A stretch of DNA of 6,151 bases from an uncultured Opitutales bacterium (GTDB taxonomy: Bacteria; Verrucomicrobiota; Verrucomicrobiia; Opitutales; UBA2995). The stretch covers positions 1 to 6,151 of the forward strand of contig CALGUT010000099.1 in assembly GCA_937920335.1 (NCBI GenBank), given 5' to 3'. Numbering within the stretch: position 1 is the stretch's first letter; each line of letters begins with the position of its first letter. Below are positions 1-6,151 of the stretch, piece after piece. The notes below the pieces were generated by a model. That model ran no database searches, was not told the DNA's origin, and saw only the letters and a program-made list of their open reading frames with translations. Both the position numbers and the translations under genes were made by a program.

Positions 1-121
1 AGAATGATATTTGTAACCAGTTGACTTTCAATGACCTTTAACTGGACGCTAGTGAGTAAAGCTGAGATCGTTTATAGATCCAGAGTATAGCGTACGGCAT
101 TTTGAAATCATCTGCTGATCC

Positions 122-1558
122 TTAAAAATCGTGACTGCCCCACGGGTAGCGAGCATCTGCTCGTTTGAAAAAACTGGACCCCTCGTCGACGCCATCATCA
201 CCTTGATCTTTCATCCAGTCATCCATCACCCGACTCAAGCGCGCTTTGACCTCCCGAACCCTTACATCGTCAGCTAAATTCCGCTCCTCGAAAGGGTCAG
301 ACTCTAAGTCGTAGAGGTGTTCTTTGGCTGGCAGATAATAACGACTCAGTATATCCTGAGCACCCGCGTGACCAGCCTCTGCGATCGCGACCCATTCGGG
401 GTGGAACCGCGTGAAACTTTTATTGTTATTGAGATCTTGATGAGTGGTGAACATGTATTCGTCATCCAGATACCGTATATATTTCCATTTACCGTCACTT
501 ACTGAACGACTCGGCGAATAATTCTGCTGCCCGTCCCCCACATGCGAGGCGAATATCCATTCGCGGTGAGTATCTTTCTTTCCCATCAATACGGAAGCAA
601 ACGAACGACCGTCGATTCCCTCCGGCATTGAACCGCCACCAAGACCAATCAAGGTAGGCAACAGATCGATCCACGACACCATAGCAACACTTCGTGTCCC
701 AGCCTGGATTTTACCCTGCCAACTGAAAATAAACGGTGATCGAATCCCCGCCTCGAACAATGTCCATTTCCCGAATGGCAAGGCTGCGCCATGATCAGCC
801 GTATAAACAAACAGAACATTATCCCCCAGAATCTCCTTTGCCATTGCCCTGAATTCTCCGATCAGATGATCCACATGGTCGACCTCATTGTAATAGGTTG
901 ATAACTCACCTCGAAAAGCCTCACTATCGACAAAGTACGGAACGTCGAAATTTTTCCCATCCGCCGAGTAGCGATTGCGAGTGCTGTCCCACGGCTTGTG
1001 GGGATCATTGATTCCCAGAAACAGACATAACGATTCTTCCTGGCTCTTATCCTCCATGTATCGACGAACAGCCTGGAGACTCTTGCCGTTGTAGGCTTGC
1101 CCATCGGACCGATTAAGAAAATTCGGATCGGCAAGGAACGCCGAGTTGTAGTAGTCAAACCCTGCTAATTCAGCTCCCTTTTTACCGTGCCCCACCTTGC
1201 CGAAAGCCGCGACATGGTAACCCGCATCCTGCAGATCCGCAGTCAAATAATGGGTTCCCGAATTGGGATAGCTATGATTGCGCATCGCTCCATTACGAGC
1301 GGGCATCAGTCCTGTCAGCAAAGCGGCTCTGCTAGGAGCGCAGGAAGGTGAAGCTACGTAGGCACGATCAAAAACCATCCCCTCGTCCGCCAACTCCTGC
1401 ATATGCGGAGTATCAACGATAGCGCTTCCATAGGGCGTGGAATCGTGGGCACTATGATCATCAGCGATGACCACTATGATGTGATCCGGTTGGGCCTGAG
1501 CTGAGGCAACACAAGCGGCTGCTAGAAGACAGAAAAACGGAAACAAGTAGGCTCTCAT
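122..1558 (-). CDS. Exported type I sulfatase, SGSH-like (heparan N-sulfatase/sulfamidase branch)
   Basis: This is a formylglycine-dependent sulfatase that hydrolyses a sulfate ester or sulfamate, probably on a glycan, outside the cytoplasm. Residues 1-22 are a signal peptide with likely cleavage near ASA/AQA; C16 is a weak lipobox alternative. The sulfatase signature CAPSR is at 73-77, so C73 is the predicted formylglycine. Other likely active-site residues are D33-D34 (metal), R77, K121, H124, H187 (in DPH), D255-H256 (in TADHG) and K264. The C-terminal LYDLESDPFEERNLADD block (415-431) is typical of the family, and 478 aa is a normal length. By memory, the VPYFV segment (206-210), the SRSV region (350-353) and the RYY...LYD region resemble human SGSH more than arylsulfatases, but substrate and N- versus O-sulfatase activity are inferred. 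It is the last gene of the leftward trio, 90 bases after the GH2 gene. No clear ribosome binding site precedes the ATG. C73 needs a maturation enzyme that is not encoded here. Confidence 0.93.
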   Translation of the reverse strand: MRAYLFPFFCLLAAACVASAQAQPDHIIVVIADDHSAHDSTPYGSAIVDTPHMQELADEGMVFDRAYVASPSCAPSRAALLTGLMPARNGAMRNHSYPNSGTHYLTADLQDAGYHVAAFGKVGHGKKGAELAGFDYYNSAFLADPNFLNRSDGQAYNGKSLQAVRRYMEDKSQEESLCLFLGINDPHKPWDSTRNRYSADGKNFDVPYFVDSEAFRGELSTYYNEVDHVDHLIGEFRAMAKEILGDNVLFVYTADHGAALPFGKWTLFEAGIRSPFIFSWQGKIQAGTRSVAMVSWIDLLPTLIGLGGGSMPEGIDGRSFASVLMGKKDTHREWIFASHVGDGQQNYSPSRSVSDGKWKYIRYLDDEYMFTTHQDLNNNKSFTRFHPEWVAIAEAGHAGAQDILSRYYLPAKEHLYDLESDPFEERNLADDVRVREVKARLSRVMDDWMKDQGDDGVDEGSSFFKRADARYPWGSHDF

Positions 1559-1583
1559 GGAATGGAATGAATAACTAGAATTA

Positions 1584-1603
1584 CTGGACCTCTTTCAGGC
1601 CAG
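1584..1603 (-). other. Weak hairpin in the GH2-sulfatase spacer
   Basis: Arms CTGG-a-CC and GG-CCAG flank a 7-base loop, giving a 6-bp stem with one bulged A. Read on the minus strand it is followed by an A/T-rich stretch but not by a true T-run. It could be a weak attenuator or an mRNA-processing structure between the glycosidase and sulfatase genes. The stem is short and may be chance. A second, smaller inverted repeat (TCGAG at 1615-1619, CTCGA at 1628-1632) lies in the same spacer. Confidence 0.2.
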
Positions 1604-1648
1604 ACTGTGTATACTCGAGGTATTTAGCTCGAATGTAAACCCACTCTA

Positions 1649-3529
1649 TCAATCAAGTAAACCAGCGTTCTTATGAATTTCGCGAAGCTGTGCCGGAGTC
1701 ATCTTCATGACCTTACGATCATAGGTTATAAGGCCATTGATCTCACCTTCCACATCCGTAGTCTGAGTATAAACACCGGCTGTGATACCTTTTTTCTTAA
1801 ACTCACCGAGAATGTTGGCCGTGCGTCGGTAGCGCTCTTCATACTCCTCTATACTTTGCGGTAAACCACCGTAGCCCCAGTTCCGTTTCTCCAAATCCCA
1901 GAGGTGTCCCTCCACGGGCCAACCGTGACCGCCGAATTCACCGATGACTTTGATAAAATCGTCGTAGACGGGAAACGCCAACGGGAAGGTTGGATCCGGG
2001 TAATCGTGCTCATCGGCAATGTCAGTTACCGGGAAGAAATTACCGCCACTAGCTATATTCAAATGACGCGAAGGATCGTAAGCTTTCACCCACTCTCCTA
2101 CTTCCGTACTGCGGTGTTGTCCCCAACGCTCGTTGAAGGTGGTCCAGACGACGACGGATGGATGATTGTAAAGCGTATCGATCATGCTCTTTAACTCAGC
2201 CAAATAGAGCTCGTGAGCCCAGGCTGGCCAATCCGCTTCCAGGGCATCTTCCTCAGAAGCCCACCAACGATCATTCCTGGGCTCATAATCGTCTTGGACG
2301 GCACGGAGTTTTTTCCACTTGGGCCATTCATTCGGGCCCGCTCCTCCAGAAGTCTGGTCCTGCCAAATAAGCAGACCGATCTGATCAGCGTGATAATAGT
2401 AGCGACGTGGTTCGGCCTTCTTGTGTTTCCGAATCATGTTGAATCCGGCTGCCTTTAAAAAATTCATCTCCCAAACGATCGCTTCATCTGCCGGCGGATT
2501 GAGGAAGCTACCTGGCCACCAACCCTGATCGAGCGGTCCCCAGTGAAAGATCTTATTACCGTTGAGCGTAAACTGCCAGTTACCGTTATCATCAACTTCC
2601 TTACCCACACTACGGAAACCTATATAGGACTCGACCTGGTCCAGCACCTTTCCTTCATCGTCGAGTAACACGAATTCCAGGTCGTATAAGTGAGGTGTGT
2701 TAGGTGACCAGAGCTCTGCATCGCGCACACTAAGAGAGACCGTGTTTTGATAGCCATTTTTCCTCTGGATCCTTTTACCACCCTCGGAAATAGTCACACT
2801 CAACTGCACTTCCTGAGACGTCCCACCGACATGCGCCTTGGCTTTGAGTTGGCCGTGCATATCAGCCAACACTTCAAGTCGCTCAATATAAGTGTCAGAA
2901 ACTTCCTCCAGCCAGACCGTAGCCCATATGCCTGAAGACGGCGTATACCAGATACCGCTATTGTCACGCTTCTGTTTGCCACGCAATTGATACAGATCGG
3001 GATCATCGGTCCCATCCATCACGCGAAGCTCAAGTGTATTCTTCCCTTTGCGAATTTGATCGGTGACATCAAACGAGAAAGGCAAATTTCCACCCACGTG
3101 ATCACCAACCATCTTACCATTTATCCATACCATACATTTGTAGTCAACGCCTTCAAAATTGAGCAAGAGCCGCCCTTTCGGTAACGACTTCAATGAGAAG
3201 TCATGCTGATACCAGATGACTTCATTGGGTTCGAGGCGACGTCCCACCCCTGAAAGCGGAGTCTCCAGAGCAAACGGAATTAGGATGTCACCCTTCATCT
3301 GTGCAGGCTTAGCCGCTGTGTTGGCTGTTACCGCATATTGCCAGAGTCCATTGAGGTTCGTCCAATTATCGCGAACCATCTGAGGCCGAGGATATTCTCG
3401 CCACGCATTCTTTGGGGTGACTTTTTCGCCCCAAGGCGTGAGCATGGTATGTTCTGCGGGCTGCCAATCACTACCAAAGGAAGATAAAGACGTGCTCATG
3501 AGTATTAGGAGTAGGATTCGTAATTTCAT
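1649..3529 (-). CDS. Exported glycoside hydrolase family 2 protein (beta-galactosidase/beta-glucuronidase-like)
   Basis: This is a retaining exo-glycosidase of clan GH-A, probably removing a terminal beta-linked sugar from an oligosaccharide in the periplasm or outside the cell. A signal peptide spans about residues 1-20. The jelly-roll sugar-binding domain (about 45-210) includes NLNGLWQYAV (58-67) and VDYKCMVWINGKMVGDHVGG (128-147). An immunoglobulin-like sandwich follows (about 212-308), then a TIM barrel (about 315-626). The acid/base is E467 in FNERWGQ (465-471) and the nucleophile is E531 in GEFGG (530-534). The C-terminal block YTQTTDVEGEINGLITYDR (587-605) is a conserved end-of-barrel element in this subgroup. 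At 626 aa it lacks the extra C-terminal domains of long LacZ enzymes and is nearer GusA in size. An in-frame TAA lies at 3551-3553, and the ATG at 3529 gives the complete signal peptide. It lies 44 bases after the DUF1593-like gene and 90 before the sulfatase. Substrate sugar is unknown. Confidence 0.93.
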   Translation of the reverse strand: MKLRILLLILMSTSLSSFGSDWQPAEHTMLTPWGEKVTPKNAWREYPRPQMVRDNWTNLNGLWQYAVTANTAAKPAQMKGDILIPFALETPLSGVGRRLEPNEVIWYQHDFSLKSLPKGRLLLNFEGVDYKCMVWINGKMVGDHVGGNLPFSFDVTDQIRKGKNTLELRVMDGTDDPDLYQLRGKQKRDNSGIWYTPSSGIWATVWLEEVSDTYIERLEVLADMHGQLKAKAHVGGTSQEVQLSVTISEGGKRIQRKNGYQNTVSLSVRDAELWSPNTPHLYDLEFVLLDDEGKVLDQVESYIGFRSVGKEVDDNGNWQFTLNGNKIFHWGPLDQGWWPGSFLNPPADEAIVWEMNFLKAAGFNMIRKHKKAEPRRYYYHADQIGLLIWQDQTSGGAGPNEWPKWKKLRAVQDDYEPRNDRWWASEEDALEADWPAWAHELYLAELKSMIDTLYNHPSVVVWTTFNERWGQHRSTEVGEWVKAYDPSRHLNIASGGNFFPVTDIADEHDYPDPTFPLAFPVYDDFIKVIGEFGGHGWPVEGHLWDLEKRNWGYGGLPQSIEEYEERYRRTANILGEFKKKGITAGVYTQTTDVEGEINGLITYDRKVMKMTPAQLREIHKNAGLLD

Positions 3530-3573
3530 TTTATGGATAGGTCTAAAGTTTTAATATAGTTTGATAAATGGGG

Positions 3574-4839
3574 CTACTCTTTTTCGAGGCCGAAGTACTG
3601 AGTGACCCCGCCACTACGGACCTGAACGTTATAATCACCCTGCTTGAGATCCGAAAGATCCAGTTGGTATTTACCGGCTTTGAGTGAGCCTGTTCTGACA
3701 ACGCGATCCTGTTTATCAAAAAACTGGTAGCTGAAATCGTAGGGAGCATGCATGTAATACCGTTCGTCCAGAAACTGAAACACGTAGGTGAAGTGATCTG
3801 CAATAAAAGACTCAGGAAACGGACTCTTTGCCTCGGCAGCTGTATTGGAGCGCAAGAGAAGGTCATCGAGGATCGCATGGGCATTTGCATGAAACTTGTC
3901 GCGATTGGATACTTCGATTTCCTGAGTCAACGTCCCATCATGCGGATAGTCCTCGAGGGTAACTCCGAACGCCTCAGTCAATAGCCAAAAGGTTGAGCCA
4001 TCGGACATATCCGGCTTATCACCATAGCGTTTCGCGTGCAAATAGATCTGCCCAAGTCGACTTCCATTAAACGCTTCCAAGCGAACGAATCCTGCGGAAC
4101 CGTCGACAATTCCTTTCTGACCGACTGATCCCAACTCTATGTATTTAATTTCTTGATGCAGCCTTGCCTGGTCGTGAATAAAACGACAGGCCTGGGCATC
4201 GTCTTTGCAGTTGGCCACGGCATATGGCGTTTCCGGCGTCCCTTGCGCAATAAATGACATCGTCCAGTGCCCCATAAAGGTCATATGCTCAAGCGCCTTC
4301 CAGTTTTGAGTATCGAGACAGTGCTTCACTGCAATTGCGGGTTCTGTCAAAGGGCCCCAACACAATACATAGACCTCATTCTCCTCCGCATACTCAATCA
4401 GGGAAGCGACCGTTTCATGATTGGTCAGATCTGAATAGTCAGTCGACGGATCGAATCGAACCGGCAACGCGACCTGAGTTGCGCTCGAGCGAACAAAATT
4501 AATCGTGTTTTGATAGCCGCCAAATGCATCATTCAGATAAGACACATCATGGTGATACGCATCGAGCAACACGCTGTTCACGAAGTCCATGGAGTCACCG
4601 AGGTATTTCCGATTCGTGGAGGACACCACTATGGTCTCAATATTAAACCGATTCGCCTCCAGCAACAAAGGCGCCATCGTCACGATGTCATCGGGATCAT
4701 TAAATGGATGGCCCCCTTCACGCTGATCACGCGGATCCGACATATCGGTGTATACCCAGACATTGGGTTTTGCAGCAGCGACAATTCCGAAAAAGCTCAG
4801 GTTTATCGAAACAACCAAGATGAGTAATAGGTGTCTCAT
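3574..4839 (-). CDS. Exported nucleoside-hydrolase-like protein (DUF1593/Sde182-type) with C-terminal beta-sandwich tail
   Basis: The protein has a nucleoside-hydrolase-like fold and may cleave an N- or O-glycosidic bond of a sugar; the reaction is not established. A signal peptide covers about residues 1-22. The N-terminal strand VWVYTDMSD (27-35) leads to DPDD (48-51), which matches the Asp-rich metal and ribose site of nucleoside hydrolases. WGPLTEPAIA (161-170) matches the GPLTN-type helix of that fold, and SDGSTFWLL (279-287) resembles the GDTPSFL segment of DUF1593 proteins. Residues about 365-421 look like a separate small beta domain resembling a secretion-system sorting tail. The start is well supported because an in-frame TGA (4840-4842) directly precedes the ATG. 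A weak GGATGAG lies just upstream. It is the first gene of the leftward set, facing the divergent cytochrome gene. Assignment to DUF1593 rather than classic IunH is by motif reading; the glycan-related role is inferred from the neighbours. Confidence 0.82.
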   Translation of the reverse strand: MRHLLLILVVSINLSFFGIVAAAKPNVWVYTDMSDPRDQREGGHPFNDPDDIVTMAPLLLEANRFNIETIVVSSTNRKYLGDSMDFVNSVLLDAYHHDVSYLNDAFGGYQNTINFVRSSATQVALPVRFDPSTDYSDLTNHETVASLIEYAEENEVYVLCWGPLTEPAIAVKHCLDTQNWKALEHMTFMGHWTMSFIAQGTPETPYAVANCKDDAQACRFIHDQARLHQEIKYIELGSVGQKGIVDGSAGFVRLEAFNGSRLGQIYLHAKRYGDKPDMSDGSTFWLLTEAFGVTLEDYPHDGTLTQEIEVSNRDKFHANAHAILDDLLLRSNTAAEAKSPFPESFIADHFTYVFQFLDERYYMHAPYDFSYQFFDKQDRVVRTGSLKAGKYQLDLSDLKQGDYNVQVRSGGVTQYFGLEKE

Positions 4840-4869
4840 TCATCTCATCCAACGCGCTGGCGATACATA

Positions 4870-4899
4870 GCTCAACTGAGCACTCGCATTACCGTAATG
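4870..4899. promoter_or_regulatory. Pair of adjacent inverted repeats, candidate operator
   Basis: Two perfect short palindromic elements sit side by side in the divergent intergenic region, 31-60 bases upstream of the leftward operon's first ATG. One is GCTCA-AC-TGAGC (4870-4881). The other is CATTAC-C-GTAATG (4887-4899). Their centres are about 17-18 bp apart. The position suits a repressor or activator site governing the leftward genes, and perhaps the divergent gene as well. No known regulator consensus is recognised and no regulator gene is in the window. Confidence 0.3.
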
Positions 4900-4972
4900 G
4901 GTACAATAAACCTGCAACTTAGCTCGATTCCCCGCGAACAGGTGCCAGGAAATAGCTGTAAAATCAGATACT

Positions 4973-5000
4973 TTGAATTATTTGGCGGTTTAGGGATATT
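4973..5000 (+). promoter_or_regulatory. Possible sigma70-like promoter for the rightward gene
   Basis: TTGAAT (4973-4978) and GATATT (4995-5000) are separated by 16 bases; each matches 4 of 6 consensus positions. They lie about 85 bases upstream of the rightward ATG in a locally A/T-rich part of the spacer. The match is weak and such pairs are common by chance. I found no better candidate on either strand of 4840-5082. Confidence 0.15.
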
Positions 5001-5082
5001 CGTCCGTCCTAACTTTACAAAGCCTGAGTATCCTACCAATAATACGTCTACCTTTTGAATACCAGTCTGCCCAACCCTGAGA

Positions 5083-6151
5083 ATGAGTAATCGTATTTCT
5101 ACGGCCATAGCCATTATTCTGTTAGTCGCTCTGCGTATGGAGTCCAAAGTCGACTACGCCCGCGAAATCCTGCCCATCCTTTCAACCAACTGCTTTGAAT
5201 GTCATGGTCCCGACGAAGAAACACGGGAAGCAGATCTGCGACTCGATACTCCTGAGGGCGCCTATGCGGATCTGTTTGGCGCGGTCGCTGTAAACCCCGG
5301 TGATCCTGAGAACAGCGAACTCATATACCGCATCCTGGTAAAGGATGCAGATGAGCTGATGCCGCCGCCGGACTCCAAAAAGGAGTTGTCCGCTAATGAG
5401 AAACAACTTTTGCATGACTGGATCGCCCAAGGCGGGGAATACGACGAACACTGGGCCTGGACCGTTCCCGAAAAGCATGCACTTCCCAGACGAGCAAAAA
5501 ACCCGATCGATCCGTTTGTTGTATCACGACTCAAACAAGAAGGACTGAAGCCGTCGGAACCCGCTCCCGCTACGACCCTAGTTCGCCGTATCTATCTGGA
5601 CCTGATTGGACTCCCCCCCTCGCCTCAGGAGATCGAAGCCTTTCTTGTCGCGCACAAGAAAAGCAAGACGAAGGCAGTAGACTCGTTGATCGATGAGCTC
5701 ATGAGTCGTCCCACCTACGGTGAGAAATGGGCCCGCCAGTGGCTCGACCTCGCTCGCTACTCGGATACCAATGGTTTTGAGAAAGACAAACCTCGGGACC
5801 AATGGATCTATCGTGAATGGGTGATCAACGCGATCAACAACGATATGCCCTACGATCAGTTCCTGACCGAACAGTTAGCCGGCGACCTAATCCCCGGACG
5901 AACCCAGGACCAGATTATTGCGAGCGGATTTATGCGTAATGGTATGGTCAACGAAGAGGGAGCAATTATTCCTGAGCAATTCCGACTAGAAGGTATATTC
6001 GACCGAATGGATACTTTTGGTAAAACCGCCCTCGGTCTAACTCTCCAATGCGCACAATGCCACACCCACAAATTTGATCCGGTCACTCATGACGAATACT
6101 TCGAATTATTCGCATTTTTTAACGAAACCCACGAGGCGCAGTCATGGATTT
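5083..6151 (+). CDS. PSCyt1-DUF1549 (PSCyt2) planctomycete-type cytochrome c protein, 3' end outside window
   Basis: The reading frame stays open for 356 codons to the window edge, so the protein is partial at its C-terminus. Full-length relatives usually continue into a DUF1553 (PSD1) domain. Residues 5-17 form a hydrophobic export or anchor segment. The PSCyt1 cytochrome c domain (about 25-120) has the haem motif CFECH (37-41) and a LMPPPDS segment (92-98) whose Met is a plausible axial ligand. DUF1549 occupies about 141-350, with RRIYLDLIGLPP (168-179), PYDQFLTEQLAGDLIP (256-271) and a second CxxCH motif, CAQCHTHKFDP (323-333). The first in-frame ATG after the TGA at 5056-5058 is at 5083 and gives the export segment; the next Met (residue 19) would lose it. 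No strong ribosome binding site is visible. The biochemical role of this family is not established. It is divergent from the glycan genes, so a shared function is only inferred. Confidence 0.93.
   Translation, partial: MSNRISTAIAIILLVALRMESKVDYAREILPILSTNCFECHGPDEETREADLRLDTPEGAYADLFGAVAVNPGDPENSELIYRILVKDADELMPPPDSKKELSANEKQLLHDWIAQGGEYDEHWAWTVPEKHALPRRAKNPIDPFVVSRLKQEGLKPSEPAPATTLVRRIYLDLIGLPPSPQEIEAFLVAHKKSKTKAVDSLIDELMSRPTYGEKWARQWLDLARYSDTNGFEKDKPRDQWIYREWVINAINNDMPYDQFLTEQLAGDLIPGRTQDQIIASGFMRNGMVNEEGAIIPEQFRLEGIFDRMDTFGKTALGLTLQCAQCHTHKFDPVTHDEYFELFAFFNETHEAQSWI

Noticed and set aside
17..45. CCAGTT ... AACTGG inverted repeat downstream of the sulfatase gene, considered as a terminator
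   Set aside because: It has only 6-bp arms with a 17-base loop and no T-run in the minus direction, so it is too weak to call. The rest of 1-121 shows no coding frame longer than about 20 codons on the minus strand.
3543..3890. 115-codon leftward ORF overlapping the 3' part of the nucleoside-hydrolase-like gene
   Set aside because: It is an alternative frame inside a gene with recognisable motifs; its translation is rich in Ser, Phe and Ile without any domain pattern. I also checked for a frameshift, but the main frame is intact to a proper stop.
4831..5058. 75-codon rightward ORF filling most of the divergent intergenic region, in the same frame as the cytochrome gene
   Set aside because: It has no recognisable domain or export signal and overlaps the start of the leftward gene. 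It ends with TGA at 5056-5058, before the well-supported ATG at 5083. I considered it as an N-terminal extension of the cytochrome protein, but the stop and the signal-like segment after 5083 argue against that.
4872..5147. 91-codon leftward ORF across the divergent region
   Set aside because: It overlaps the start of the cytochrome gene on the opposite strand, its composition shows no family signature, and it is most simply a chance reading frame.
5182..6086. Several leftward ORFs of 74-98 codons opposite the right-hand gene
   Set aside because: They are antisense shadows of the PSCyt1-DUF1549 coding frame, which has clear domain motifs on the plus strand.
1..6151. Mobile elements, CRISPR arrays, tRNA genes or riboswitches
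   Set aside because: I saw no transposase or integrase motifs, direct repeat arrays, tRNA-like cloverleaf or terminal inverted repeats. Nearly all of the window is coding.

Overview
The window most likely comes from a Planctomycetota or Verrucomicrobiota bacterium (PVC group). The main evidence is the rightward gene at the right edge. It combines a planctomycete-type cytochrome c domain (PSCyt1) with a DUF1549/PSCyt2 domain, an architecture concentrated in those phyla. The exported formylglycine sulfatase, the exported GH2 glycosidase and the nucleoside-hydrolase-like (DUF1593/Sde182-type) protein fit the same lineages, which are known for degrading sulfated polysaccharides. Base composition looks close to 50% GC by eye. 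None of the four genes has a convincing Shine-Dalgarno sequence. I cannot name a genus.

Layout: positions 1-121 are non-coding sequence downstream of the first gene. Three genes then lie on the minus strand, so transcription runs right to left: the DUF1593-like protein (3574-4839), the GH2 glycosidase (1649-3529) and the SGSH-like sulfatase (122-1558). The spacers are 44 and 90 bases, so a single operon is plausible. A 243-base divergent intergenic region (4840-5082) follows and holds two adjacent short inverted repeats that could be an operator. Rightward from 5083, a PSCyt1-DUF1549 protein runs off the window end without a stop codon. It is a real gene truncated only by the window boundary.

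How the genes may work together: all four products start with an export-type hydrophobic segment, so they probably act in the periplasm, at the cell surface or outside the cell. The sulfatase would remove sulfate (O- or N-linked) from a glycan, the GH2 enzyme would release terminal sugars by a retaining mechanism, and the DUF1593-like protein may be another glycoside-cleaving hydrolase. This looks like a small catabolic module for a sulfated, probably marine or host-derived, glycan. The substrate cannot be read from the sequence. No transporter, regulator, sulfatase-maturating enzyme, RNA gene, CRISPR array or mobile element is visible here.
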